From Nitrospirales bacterium (lineage in GTDB: Bacteria > Nitrospirota > Nitrospiria > Nitrospirales > UBA8639), in contig BQIV01000011.1 of assembly GCA_021604005.1 (NCBI GenBank), forward strand, positions 1-64,000: a stretch of DNA of 64,000 nucleotides. Direction: 5' to 3'. The position numbers were made by a program, and so were the translations under genes. Below the pieces are notes generated by a model. That model made no database searches. It saw nothing but the letters and a program-made list of their open reading frames with translations, and was not told the DNA's origin. This document shows, one piece after another, positions 7,708-16,627 of this stretch. Numbering within the stretch: position 1 is the first letter of the stretch; every line of letters begins with the position of its first letter.

Positions 7708-7871
7708 TGCGCATCAGCTCTCCAAACTACATACTCATCAGTTCACCCCATATCTCAGAAGAGAAATCTTGGCATCGATCCTCTCCGTTGAACTTATTCA
7801 TTCTCTTATGGAAGAGATGCCTTGACAAGGTATGAAATACTTGTCAACTTTGCCCACTCGCATAGAGTTTA

Positions 7872-8198
7872 TCACTCTTTTTTGCGGCGCTCTTTTTGCC
7901 GGAGTAATTCCAATTCAATTTTTTTGGCTTGCACTCTTTTGTTTCGAGGGCCAGTCACCCATTCATCAAGAAGCTGAAAGGCCCAGACGGCAAAAAAGAC
8001 CGACAGTGCGGTCAGACTGAGATACCAGACGACCGTATACGTTGCCATCAATCCCAATGACTGCAGCCACGGTATTCCCCAAAACCAGACAAGAAATGCA
8101 ACGGCTGGAAAAATGAAGACAGTGACTGGAGCGAGATAGTCCCGCCAGGTTTTGGGGATGGCCTTTTCGGCCTCTTCGTCGATCTCCTTACTCAGCAT
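7872..8198 (-). CDS. Hypothetical two-helix membrane protein
   Basis: A 108-residue protein of unknown function with two hydrophobic segments (about 25-48 and 52-78), an acidic N terminus (LSKEIDEEAEKA) and a very basic C-terminal tail ending in alternating Lys/Arg/Glu, suggesting a cytoplasmic amphipathic helix. The start is set at the ATG; two TTG codons directly upstream are alternatives. No good ribosome site is visible. Confidence 0.6.
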   Translation of the reverse strand: MLSKEIDEEAEKAIPKTWRDYLAPVTVFIFPAVAFLVWFWGIPWLQSLGLMATYTVVWYLSLTALSVFFAVWAFQLLDEWVTGPRNKRVQAKKIELELLRQKERRKKE

Positions 8199-8298
8199 CA
8201 ACAATTTTATATCAATGAATTCGATCGAATATCTATAGGGGCTACCCTACACATATTCCCGCCAAATTCCTCAAACGCCTCTTGCCTGCTTGAAAACA

Positions 8299-9873
8299 CT
8301 ACTCGGGACAACTATCGAGCACCTGACGAAGCTCGCCAATGAGCGGTATCAGAAATGGACCATAGCCCGGAACAGGCCCAAACACGTCTTCAGGAAATGC
8401 GACATGAATCGCCGTCGTTAATGGGAGATCGCAATATCCTTCTTCACCGGCAGGCTCCTGAGAACGCCATGTACTCACGGTCAGGAGGGCTTCTTGAAAT
8501 GCCACGATATTCATAAACGTATTGATGAATGCAAAAGCTCGACCTCCACGAAACCATTCAGGATTCAAGCCAGGAACAGGCATCCCATTGACGACTCGTT
8601 GAATCGACAAACTCACGGCATTGGTGAAGTTCTGACTTTCCCACCCTCCCACAATAGCACCAAGTTTTGCGTAGGCTGCAGAGCTGCCGTCATTGACCGT
8701 CCCCGCTCCTGTTTGAATTTGGGCAAAGCGATTCACGACGCCAAACCCAAGCCGTTGAATTTTCTTCGCAACCCGGGCAGCAAGGGTTCGTGAACGACGT
8801 TGTTGAATCCCGGCATCCTCATTCAGTGTGGTCACTACCGGGCTAAATACGACCGGCGACTGTGGACTTCCATCTTGGCATTGTGCACTGGGCAGTCCTC
8901 CAACGAGTGCGCCCGGCATAATGCTCGCTGGATCGATCACACAAGACGTTTTACTGATATCTCCATGGAGATCAAGCACTACCTCAGGGCGCCAGGCTAA
9001 GCCGACCGCAACCATGGCTTGGGCTTCTTGCGGTCGAATGGGATGTTTCAAATCGACAAAATGATATCGATTCAAATTATACCCGACGCCGACCGTTCCA
9101 AAAAAATCTTCCTCGGAATCCTCACTGTATCCACCACCGGCTTGTGGATCGACATTCGTTCGCGTCAAGGCACAATCTTCCGTAATCACGGAACCGATCG
9201 GCGTTCCGATAAAGCAATCAGACGACGGCTCACCACCGTCGGGATTGGCCCGCACCAGAATGAGGAGATTGACATTTTCCAGGATCTTCTGAGCCTGGGA
9301 ATTCCTGGCATGCGTAAGATACCTGATAAAACGTAGCGTGGCTTCGGTTGACCGCACTTCATTCCCATGTTGTTGCGTGATGACCATCACTTTAATGCCC
9401 TGAGGATTGCCGAGACGTGCGGCCCAGAGCTCGCGACCTTGCGTGGACAATCCAACAGCTATTGGATTGTGATTTCCACGTCCACCATCATTAACTGTGC
9501 AGAGTACCGCCTCTCGGATCGTAGGAGTCGGGTGATCAGTGCCGCACACATGCGGTTGCATCCAAGACTCAGAGGCTAATTCGCTATCGATATCGATAAT
9601 ACCTTGATTATCATGATTGCGAATCAAGGGACCCACGACAACCTTGTTCCGGGCAAACCGTTGAATGCGTAAGAGTGTTTTTTTGAGTTGTTCATGAGTC
9701 GTTAAATCTTGGAACCGCTGCTGCAGGACATCTGGCTCAATTCCACTAGCACTCTGCGACGCCGCACGCCTATGACTTGCGGCTTCCTCATCGGCCAGGA
9801 CATTCCATGCATTGGAAAAACACAAGCCAAGACTGAGGAGCGCGATACCCGTTTTTTGAAGTACTGTAGTCAT
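8299..9873 (-). CDS. Exported M14-family zinc carboxypeptidase
   Basis: A 524-residue protein with a signal peptide (hydrophobic core about 9-21, probable cleavage near LADEE). The M14 metallopeptidase set is visible: HGNE gives His169 and Glu172 as zinc ligands, RANPDG near 209, NLNRYH for the substrate carboxylate site, and LHGD giving His303 as third ligand. Such enzymes trim C-terminal residues of peptides in the periplasm or outside the cell. The start is chosen at 9873 because it opens the signal peptide and follows GGGGGA; an upstream extension would put 36 residues before it. It has its own promoter and is divergent from the hydrolase gene. Confidence 0.85.
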   Translation of the reverse strand: MTTVLQKTGIALLSLGLCFSNAWNVLADEEAASHRRAASQSASGIEPDVLQQRFQDLTTHEQLKKTLLRIQRFARNKVVVGPLIRNHDNQGIIDIDSELASESWMQPHVCGTDHPTPTIREAVLCTVNDGGRGNHNPIAVGLSTQGRELWAARLGNPQGIKVMVITQQHGNEVRSTEATLRFIRYLTHARNSQAQKILENVNLLILVRANPDGGEPSSDCFIGTPIGSVITEDCALTRTNVDPQAGGGYSEDSEEDFFGTVGVGYNLNRYHFVDLKHPIRPQEAQAMVAVGLAWRPEVVLDLHGDISKTSCVIDPASIMPGALVGGLPSAQCQDGSPQSPVVFSPVVTTLNEDAGIQQRRSRTLAARVAKKIQRLGFGVVNRFAQIQTGAGTVNDGSSAAYAKLGAIVGGWESQNFTNAVSLSIQRVVNGMPVPGLNPEWFRGGRAFAFINTFMNIVAFQEALLTVSTWRSQEPAGEEGYCDLPLTTAIHVAFPEDVFGPVPGYGPFLIPLIGELRQVLDSCPE

Positions 9874-9915
9874 GAGTCCCCCTTTAGATGAGAAGGTAAA
9901 GAAAATCCAGAGCGC

Positions 9916-9944
9916 AGTATAGAATTTCATATCCTGTAAATCAA
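9916..9944 (-). promoter_or_regulatory. Promoter for the M14 carboxypeptidase gene
   Basis: On the minus strand TTGATT (9939-9944) and TATACT (9916-9921) are spaced by 17 nt, giving a start near 9909 and a leader of about 36 nt. This supports the shorter start at 9873. The rest of the divergent 9874-10219 interval shows no other recognisable element. Confidence 0.55.
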
Positions 9945-10219
9945 AAGGAACAAATGCTGAACGTATGCGCATACCGTGCATAAGGATTCATGAGATCAAG
10001 ACCTCCGCTCGTAAGTCGCACTCTCCTTCTGCATGTCACACATCACGCATTCGGCCATTGCCAAAGACCATTGAAATTGGAGGGTTGACAGATACCGAAC
10101 TGGTCTTGCAGGGTGAAAGTGACGCTACATGCATTCCGTGCGTCTTTCTGAATCGTAGGATTTATGGAACGCGACGACACACAGACCCCATCGACACACA
10201 CGGGAAACGGCTTGAACCA

Positions 10220-11008
10220 ATGACGACTCATCACAAGACTCTGTCATTTCAAGACTCAAACGGACGAACAGTCTCTGGCATCCTGGCCCAACCCTCACCG
10301 AGGACCGGCCAGATTGTTGTGCTTTGCCATGGCTTTCTTTCCAATAAACAGAGCAACACCAATAGACGATTAACTGAATTGCTCACGGAACGTGGCATAA
10401 GTACCTTTGCTTTTGATTGGTTTGGAATGGGGGAATCCGACGGCAGATTTGCGGATCTCACCATCGATATCTGCTGCGATGAATTGGCACAGGCCCTGAC
10501 CTTTGTTCGTGAGAACGGCTATACTCGTATCGGCCTTGTCGGCTCAAGCTACGGTGGTCTCATCGCGACATTAATTGCCGCTCGTGACTCCAAACTGGCA
10601 GCACTCGGGCTCAAATGCCCGGTCCCTGACTTTCCAGAGATGCTTCGGTTAGAATTTGGACAAGAGGCTATGGACCGTTGGCAGAGTACCGGTGAGATCC
10701 CAGACGTAACAGGCTCTGAACACCCAATCGAATTACGCTATGGGTTTTATGAAAACTGTCTAACCTACGATGCATACACCGCAGCCGAAGCGATCACCAC
10801 GCCAACCATCATCGTCCACGGCGATGCCGACGAATTGGTGCCGATCCATCAAATAACAGGCCTTGAGCGTGCGTTGTCGGGAGACACACAGTTGCGGCTC
10901 CTACCAGGCGCCAATCATCACTTTGGGAAACCTGATGACTTTCGTACAATGACAACAAGCCTTGCGGACTGGATGACACACTACGTAACGCAATGCACTC
11001 GACATTGA
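10220..11008 (+). CDS. Alpha/beta-fold hydrolase (serine hydrolase)
   Basis: A 262-residue S33/lysophospholipase-like alpha/beta hydrolase. The oxyanion HG motif lies in VLCHGF (35-40), the nucleophile elbow GSSYG has Ser110, the acid is Asp204 in HGDADELVP, and His233 in GANHHF completes the triad. The substrate is not predictable. The start is placed at ATG 10220, where the fold begins; the upstream open frame (from 9965) overlaps the promoter of the divergent gene and has no family features. There is no signal peptide, so it is cytoplasmic. Confidence 0.82.
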   Translation: MTTHHKTLSFQDSNGRTVSGILAQPSPRTGQIVVLCHGFLSNKQSNTNRRLTELLTERGISTFAFDWFGMGESDGRFADLTIDICCDELAQALTFVRENGYTRIGLVGSSYGGLIATLIAARDSKLAALGLKCPVPDFPEMLRLEFGQEAMDRWQSTGEIPDVTGSEHPIELRYGFYENCLTYDAYTAAEAITTPTIIVHGDADELVPIHQITGLERALSGDTQLRLLPGANHHFGKPDDFRTMTTSLADWMTHYVTQCTRH

Positions 11009-11054
11009 TTGACATTGCAAAATCGACTGAACTTACCAAATTATTTTACATGGG

Positions 11055-11525
11055 ATGATCATGCCAGTTGACACAGATTTACGGGAGGAGCAACTAGAAA
11101 TTCTACGGGTTCTGTATCCGTGGTACAAAGAAGAAGTGTTCCGTCGGCGTGAACAGATGATGCGCCTCACGGCCTTTGCCAGCGCATTTCTGGTGCTGTT
11201 ATTAGTAACCATCATGGCGGTCTCACCAACTCATGGCACAAACGGAACGACGCAACTCTTTGCCATCACTGGCGTCGCACTGTTCTCTGCGATCTTTGTC
11301 TACCTCATCCTTCAACAACGTGATCGCCATCGCATTGCGAAAAAGACCTTAATCGAAATGGAGAAAATATTGGGTCTGTACGACGAAGGCCTCTATTCCG
11401 TCGGGAAAGCCCTGTACCCTGAAGATTGGCAAACCGCGTGGTTGAGTGATCGAAGCGTGACGGTGTATACGGCTGTGATTGCGGCTTTGACCGTCCTCGT
11501 TATTGCTGCCGTTCTTGTGCGCTAG
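11055..11525 (+). CDS. Hypothetical membrane protein with three TM segments
   Basis: A 156-residue protein of unknown family. A charged N-terminal helix (about 8-36, LREEQLEILRVLYPWYKEEVFRRR) precedes two TM helices (about 39-58 and 67-87); then a basic/acidic linker and a third TM helix at the C terminus (about 134-155). An ATG two codons later (11061) is an equally good start. It lies 46 nt after the hydrolase on the same strand and may be co-transcribed. Confidence 0.6.
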   Translation: MIMPVDTDLREEQLEILRVLYPWYKEEVFRRREQMMRLTAFASAFLVLLLVTIMAVSPTHGTNGTTQLFAITGVALFSAIFVYLILQQRDRHRIAKKTLIEMEKILGLYDEGLYSVGKALYPEDWQTAWLSDRSVTVYTAVIAALTVLVIAAVLVR

Positions 11526-11542
11526 TCAGCATTCTGTTGACT

Positions 11543-11608
11543 CGTCGCTCGTGAATCGTATTTCGTATCTCGTAACGGTCAATACAAGTTGTACAAAACG
11601 AAATACGA
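11543..11608. repeat. CGTATTTCG-type intergenic repeat with hairpin
   Basis: The sequence 11543-11577 is composed of CGT-rich words (CGTCGCTCGTGAATCG, then CGTATTTCG, then CGTATCTCG). TCGTATTTCGT (11556-11566) is complementary to ACGAAATACGA (11598-11608), an 11-bp perfect stem with a 31-nt loop. The same words recur at 12231-12281 and 13198-13273, always between genes. Confidence 0.7.
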
Positions 11609-11676
11609 GGAAATTGATAAACGTTTTCTAGTAATCAATTAATAACAAAAACCGTTCTTTCTGGAGAGATGTACCC

Positions 11677-12198
11677 ATGATTCGAGCATTTCGTGGCGTA
11701 ATGCCAACCATTGCCAGCAGTGCGTTCGTGGAGGATACCGCCGCAATAATCGGTGATGTCGAAATTGGCCCTGAAGCCAGCGTCTGGTTCAATGCCGTAA
11801 TCCGGGGAGACGTGAATTTTATCCGCATTGGTCATCGCACCAATGTTCAAGATCTGTCCCTGCTTCATGTGACACACGACACCTACCCGCTTACGTTGGG
11901 CGATGACATTACCATTGGGCATCATGTAGTCCTCCATGGCTGTACGATCCAGAACCGCGTTTTGGTTGGCATGGGTGCCGTCATCATGGACGGGGTTACC
12001 ATAGAAGAAGATTGCGTGATCGGAGCCGGAGCTTTACTGACGGAACACATGCATATCCCTGCAAATAGTTTAGTCTTAGGCAGCCCAGCCCGTGTCAAAC
12101 GGGGGCTTTCAGAGAAAGAGTTGGCATGGATTAAGGAGTCCGCACAAAACTATATTCACTACGCAAGCCAATACATGGCGGACCGTCAAGAACAATAA
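11677..12198 (+). CDS. Gamma-carbonic-anhydrase-family protein (left-handed beta helix)
   Basis: A 173-residue hexapeptide-repeat protein of the gamma-CA/YrdA/PaaY type. The RGDVNFIRIG block with TNVQD (about 43-59) and the His set His64 (LLHVT), His82 and His87 (IGHHVVLHGC) match the zinc site of this family. Members are trimeric; some hydrate CO2, others have no shown activity. A GGAGAGATG ribosome site lies just upstream. It sits between two copies of the CGTATCTCG repeat. Confidence 0.85.
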   Translation: MIRAFRGVMPTIASSAFVEDTAAIIGDVEIGPEASVWFNAVIRGDVNFIRIGHRTNVQDLSLLHVTHDTYPLTLGDDITIGHHVVLHGCTIQNRVLVGMGAVIMDGVTIEEDCVIGAGALLTEHMHIPANSLVLGSPARVKRGLSEKELAWIKESAQNYIHYASQYMADRQEQ

Positions 12199-12230
12199 TC
12201 AATCGACGTTGCTGGCCGTTCGTGACATGT

Positions 12231-12281
12231 CGTTCATCGATCCTGGCACTCGTATCTCGTTGTTCGTTTCTCGTATCTCGC
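12231..12281. repeat. CGTATCTCG-type intergenic repeat, second copy
   Basis: Between the carbonic-anhydrase-like gene and the next gene: CGTTCATCG, then CTCGTATCTCG twice, separated by TTGTTCGTTT. It shares its words with the copies at 11543 and 13198 but lacks a clear complementary arm. Confidence 0.6.
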
Positions 12282-12356
12282 AAAAACTCCTGAACACCCT
12301 TGAACGGCTCATTGGACTAAGGAGAGACAAGAGACTTCTCCGGCACAACAATTCTT

Positions 12357-13157
12357 GTGAGTAAGACTGAACTTCAATCTCGCCCTCTTGTGATCCTTGG
12401 TGCAGGATATACGGGGACATTTCTCTACCCGCTCGCAAAAACTCACGGCTGGCGGACATATGCCACCAGCCGAAATCCCATAACTCATCTTCCACTCGTT
12501 CCGGAAAACGACCGGATAATCTTTGATCTAACGGCCCCCAAAACATGGGGAAACATTCCTAAGAACGCACATGTGATTTGGTGTTTCCCTGCTCTCCCTC
12601 AAGACGCTGCAGTAAATTTTATCGAACAGCATTTTGAGGACCGGGGACGGTTGATTATGCTGGGCAGCACATCGGCCTATGGGTCAGGACAACCATCACC
12701 GGTTGATGAACACGCGCCTCTCGACTATTCCATTCCGCGTGTACAGAGCGAAGAATATCTTCGTGAAACCTATGGCGCGGTTGTGTTACGACTCGCGGGG
12801 CTCTATGGACCGGGTCGGCACGTTCTTGATTGGATGCGAAAGGGAAAGGTGAACAACACCAATAAATATGTGAATCTCATTCATATTGAAGATGTGGCCG
12901 CCATTTGTTTAGCGGCACTTGAAAGGGCGAAGGCTGGTGAGGTGTATAACGTAAGCGACGGCATATCCCGCCAATGGTCTAAGATCTTTGAAGTCGCTTC
13001 CGAACGATGGGGGCTGAGACTTCCACCATTGTCGCCACCCCAAAATCCAGGAAAACGTTTGACTATTGCAAAGCTCAGGAGCACACTGCATTCATCATTC
13101 TTACATCCTGACTTGTATGAAGCTCTGGAAGAAATCGAAAAGCAGAATAACCGATAG
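12357..13157 (+). CDS. NAD(P)-binding epimerase/dehydratase-like protein
   Basis: A 266-residue extended-SDR-like protein. The Rossmann glycine motif GAGYTG begins at about residue 15 (LVILGAGYTGTFL), followed by STSAYG near the usual catalytic Ser region, and HIEDVAAICLAAL near 175-190. It is shorter than sugar epimerases and resembles the YeeZ-like uncharacterised group. GTG is the apparent start with no clear ribosome site; AAGGAG lies about 30 nt upstream. The reaction is unknown. Confidence 0.72.
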   Translation: MSKTELQSRPLVILGAGYTGTFLYPLAKTHGWRTYATSRNPITHLPLVPENDRIIFDLTAPKTWGNIPKNAHVIWCFPALPQDAAVNFIEQHFEDRGRLIMLGSTSAYGSGQPSPVDEHAPLDYSIPRVQSEEYLRETYGAVVLRLAGLYGPGRHVLDWMRKGKVNNTNKYVNLIHIEDVAAICLAALERAKAGEVYNVSDGISRQWSKIFEVASERWGLRLPPLSPPQNPGKRLTIAKLRSTLHSSFLHPDLYEALEEIEKQNNR

Positions 13158-13197
13158 CGGGAATGCGAAAAAACGCCGCTAGCAATTCTCTCATGAT

Positions 13198-13273
13198 CGT
13201 CGCTCGTAGTTCGTATCTCGAAAGGAAGGCAGAGCGCCGACTATTTTTTACGAAATACGATTCACGAACGACG
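13198..13273. repeat. CGTATTTCG-type inverted repeat between convergent genes
   Basis: The left arm 13198-13220 and right arm 13251-13273 are inverted copies of the same 23-nt word, matching at 18 of 23 positions, with a 30-nt loop. It lies between the stop of the plus-strand epimerase-like gene and the stop of the minus-strand CPBP gene, so it could terminate both transcripts, although no clear T tract follows. Confidence 0.65.
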
Positions 13274-13286
13274 AAATACAAGCCGT

Positions 13287-14816
13287 CTAGCGAAACACCA
13301 CGAGCAAACTGGCGAGAAAAACAAAATTATTCAAAGCATGTGCCGCGATGCCCGGCAACAGACTTCCGGTTTTCTCATAGGCCCATGCCCAAAGGAATCC
13401 ACTCCACCCCACAGCCAACAGGCCGACCATTCCATACCCGTGCACAAGGGCAAAAATGGCTGCGCTCAACACAGCCGAGAGTATCCAGCCAAATCGTCGC
13501 CGCAAACTGGCATACACAATACCTCGAAATATGATTTCCTCAAAAATTGGGGCCAGTACGGCAACTTCTACAAAAAGCATGAATAGCTCGGTCTCATTCC
13601 CCCACACCAAGCTATTGTGAAACCATTCGGTCCAATGCGTTGACTGTCCAACGACATCACCAGCGAAACTGACCACCACATCTCCGAACAACCCGCAGGC
13701 GAACAAGGCCAAGACGGTGAGAGAAAACACTCCAACTCTTGCATGACGGAGTTGACAGCCAAACACGTGGCGCAGCGAGTAGCCCTTGGGTCGCAGGAGA
13801 TAGTAATACAACAACAGAGGAATCGGCACATACAGCATGACCGTGCTGATCAATTCGATGAGTCGCTCATTCACGTCACTACTCATGAAACTGAAGTATG
13901 CCCCTAAGAAGGCTCCCATCCCAGACAACAATAGCAACGTCACAGCCGCGCCGCGCATCAGCACCGCAAAGCCATCGCCCCCCTTCCACGGTGGAGGCAA
14001 AGCCGCATGGCCGATAACCAGCCCATCTGCTCCCTTGCGATAGCGGATCCAGAGAAGGGTCACTAAGGCCGCTAGGCTCACAAGTGCTCCGCCAACCTCA
14101 ATAAAGATTAAGAGACGATTGCGCCAAACGAGCTGATTCTGTCGACTCTGAACGTGATCTTGCGTCATACGGACAAACGCGGTGTCGTGCGCCTGCGTGG
14201 CAAGTTGAAACGCCAATCGACGGTAGAACCAATTATCAGGAACTTCTTCGGCCAGTCGTGCTTGTAGCCGGTGAATACCTTCAGGAGTATGCGCCTTACC
14301 GCCATACGCGGCTTCTAGGATATCCCGAAAGAGTTGCCGCCGCTCATCTTCGACATCCCATGTCGCTCCCCGTTTTTTCATTCGATCTACATGTCCGGCT
14401 TCTGCCTCCAAGACTCCGGCATAGAGCGCATTCACTGAGTCATCTGACTCGTGCGCCAACTCGCTATACCACTGAACAAGCGGCTGCACGGTCTCCTCTT
14501 CCCCATTCAGCGCCCGATGCACGTATCGCTCCCAGGGCGAAACCTGACTCAGCGATGATTCGAGCAACATAGATCGACTCGCAATGTGTGCTAACGCCCG
14601 TTCGGGTTTTTCGACGCGCTCTAATGTTGCACGCATACTATACGACCATACCAATAACCCGATGCCGCCAAGAACAATCACCGTACAGACGAGAGTCCAG
14701 CCTCTGGAGAACTTCACGGTGGAATCCTCCAACTGATCAGCTAGCCCATCTCCAACACCAGGGCCCTCATGCTCTTGCCTGTAAGAATCATGCTCCACGG
14801 TCCATTGACCTCTCAC
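13287..14816 (-). CDS. CPBP-family intramembrane metalloprotease
   Basis: A 509-residue membrane protein ending in a CPBP (CAAX protease/Rce1-like) domain: EEIIFR (426-431) supplies the glutamate pair, FALVHG gives His459, and HALNN gives His493 and Asn497. One TM helix (about 40-58) precedes a soluble region of about 170 residues rich in helices, then a helix near 235-256 and the multi-helix catalytic core from 285. The long N-terminal soluble domain is unusual for the family. The start is GTG; a second GTG six codons on is possible. Substrates are unknown. Confidence 0.82.
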   Translation of the reverse strand: MRGQWTVEHDSYRQEHEGPGVGDGLADQLEDSTVKFSRGWTLVCTVIVLGGIGLLVWSYSMRATLERVEKPERALAHIASRSMLLESSLSQVSPWERYVHRALNGEEETVQPLVQWYSELAHESDDSVNALYAGVLEAEAGHVDRMKKRGATWDVEDERRQLFRDILEAAYGGKAHTPEGIHRLQARLAEEVPDNWFYRRLAFQLATQAHDTAFVRMTQDHVQSRQNQLVWRNRLLIFIEVGGALVSLAALVTLLWIRYRKGADGLVIGHAALPPPWKGGDGFAVLMRGAAVTLLLLSGMGAFLGAYFSFMSSDVNERLIELISTVMLYVPIPLLLYYYLLRPKGYSLRHVFGCQLRHARVGVFSLTVLALFACGLFGDVVVSFAGDVVGQSTHWTEWFHNSLVWGNETELFMLFVEVAVLAPIFEEIIFRGIVYASLRRRFGWILSAVLSAAIFALVHGYGMVGLLAVGWSGFLWAWAYEKTGSLLPGIAAHALNNFVFLASLLVVFR

Positions 14817-15002
14817 TTCTTACAGACCACTCACCCATTATGATGCCCAGATAGCATGGAACGTTGAAAGGAAGAACAGCAATAACCGGCTCACAACCAC
14901 GTTCGCTCAACACAGCGCTGTCATTCAATTTTGCCCCCGGCACCATAGCGTTCAACATTCCGAATCCGATACAATCAGCGGAACTCTTGGCGACATACAA
15001 TC

Positions 15003-16202
15003 ATGCAGCCACTTCCAGCACTCACTCCACCACATCGTCTTCTTCTTGGGCCAGGACCTAGCATGGTCCACCCACGCGTCTTGCAAGCCATGGGCACCCC
15101 TTTGGTTGGCCACCTAGACCCTGTATTTCTCTCCATTATGGATGACATTCAAGCAGCGTTACGATGGCTTTTTCGTACGCGCAACGCGCTCACTATTCCA
15201 ATTTCCGGAACAGGTTCGGCCGCCATGGAGACGGCAATCGTCAATCTCATTGAGCCTGGAGATTCCGTCATGGTCGGAATCAATGGAGTATTTGGAACCC
15301 GATTGGCCTCGATGGTTGAACGATGTGGCGGACACGCGATTCGACTCGAAGTGCCGTGGGGACAACCTCTCAATCCCGAACATATTGAACACCATTTACG
15401 CACAACAGGTCCCATTAAAGCGGTCGCGATTGTGCATGCCGAAACCTCAACCGGCACACATCAACCTCTCGAACACATTGGCCAATTATGTCGGCAACAT
15501 AAGGCATTGTACATTGTCGACACCGTCACATCGCTAGGAGGAATGGACGTCAATGTCGATGCCTGGCACATTGATGCCTGTTATAGCGCTGCGCAAAAAT
15601 GCTTGAGTTGTCCGCCGGGAATCTCACCCATCACTTTCAGCGACACAGCCGTCGACATCATTCGTCATCGAACGTCTCCTTCCACAAGCTGGTATTTGGA
15701 CTGTTCGTTGATCGCCGATTACTGGAGTGAGTCCAAACGTACGTACCATCACACTGCCCCCATCTCCATGGCCTATGCCCTGCGGGAATCTCTCCGCTTG
15801 ATTCAGGAGGAAGGTCTCGACGTCCGCATCGCTCGCCATCAACGAAACAGTCGGGCACTCATGGCCGGTCTCCAAACACTCGGATTTGAACCATTCCCCA
15901 CTGCCGACTATCAGCTCACCACATTACTCTGCGTGAAACTTCCTTCCTTCATTGATGATCTCAAAATACGAAAAGCCCTACTGCAGGATTTCCACATTGA
16001 GATTGGCGGCGGACTCGGGCCATTGGCGGGAAAAGTCTGGCGCATAGGATTGATGGGAGAGTCTTCCCGCGAAGAACATATCCTGGCATTGCTCTCTGCT
16101 CTTGAACAACTGCTTGCCCGCATCTTTCACCACCGCTCCATAGGTACAGCCGTCGCAGCAGCCATGGCCACATGGAGTCAGTCCAAGAATTCATACGCTT
16201 GA
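15003..16202 (+). CDS. Alanine-glyoxylate/serine-pyruvate aminotransferase (class V)
   Basis: A 399-residue PLP-dependent class V aminotransferase. LLLGPGPSMVHPRVL at the N terminus and SGTGSAAME (68-76) are typical of the AGXT/SPT group; Asp173 (IVDTVTS) contacts the pyridine nitrogen, and Lys199 in SAAQKC is the Schiff-base lysine. It probably interconverts glyoxylate and glycine with serine or alanine as donor, a photorespiratory-type or one-carbon step. It is divergent from the CPBP gene; the start has only a weak ribosome site. Confidence 0.87.
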   Translation: MQPLPALTPPHRLLLGPGPSMVHPRVLQAMGTPLVGHLDPVFLSIMDDIQAALRWLFRTRNALTIPISGTGSAAMETAIVNLIEPGDSVMVGINGVFGTRLASMVERCGGHAIRLEVPWGQPLNPEHIEHHLRTTGPIKAVAIVHAETSTGTHQPLEHIGQLCRQHKALYIVDTVTSLGGMDVNVDAWHIDACYSAAQKCLSCPPGISPITFSDTAVDIIRHRTSPSTSWYLDCSLIADYWSESKRTYHHTAPISMAYALRESLRLIQEEGLDVRIARHQRNSRALMAGLQTLGFEPFPTADYQLTTLLCVKLPSFIDDLKIRKALLQDFHIEIGGGLGPLAGKVWRIGLMGESSREEHILALLSALEQLLARIFHHRSIGTAVAAAMATWSQSKNSYA

Positions 16203-16627
16203 CAAACTAAAAGGAACGGATTTTAATCAAGCATCCCCCTAGGTAGACCGAGCATGAAGAGCCGGAAGAGAAGGTAGGAATTGGTGATTACGCCTTCCGG
16301 AACGTAGACGAAAACACCTCACGTTCTTCGGCGTGCACGTAACGGAACCCCTTTCTGCTTCTCCAGCCACATCTTCACGAACGTGTCAACTTATATTACA
16401 GTCACTGTACACGATGTATGCAATTTTATATTTTGTGGACATGTATTAGACACCCTGAAAGACTCAACGTGGAGACATATCGGATTCAATCGATGACTAA
16501 ATCCATGAGCTTTCGGTCGATAATCCTAGAGAATGCCAGACGTTCTTTCGAGGAAAGACTAACTGGAATCAGTTTTGCTCTTTTTAATGGTCAAATCACG
16601 ACGGAGCACAGCTGAGAGGCGGAATCG
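16203..16627. other. Intergenic region before the signalling block
   Basis: This 425-nt gap separates the aminotransferase from the first sensor kinase. It contains the small palindrome TTCCGGAA near 16300 and an AT-rich stretch around 16400-16440, but no hairpin with a T tract and no convincing gene; a 65-codon frame at 16418-16615 has no recognisable features. It probably carries the promoter for the signalling genes. Confidence 0.4.

Noticed and set aside
8800-9336. Plus-strand frames antisense to the M14 carboxypeptidase
   Set aside because: Overlap a gene with a full zinc-site motif set and signal peptide; the antisense products carry no motif.
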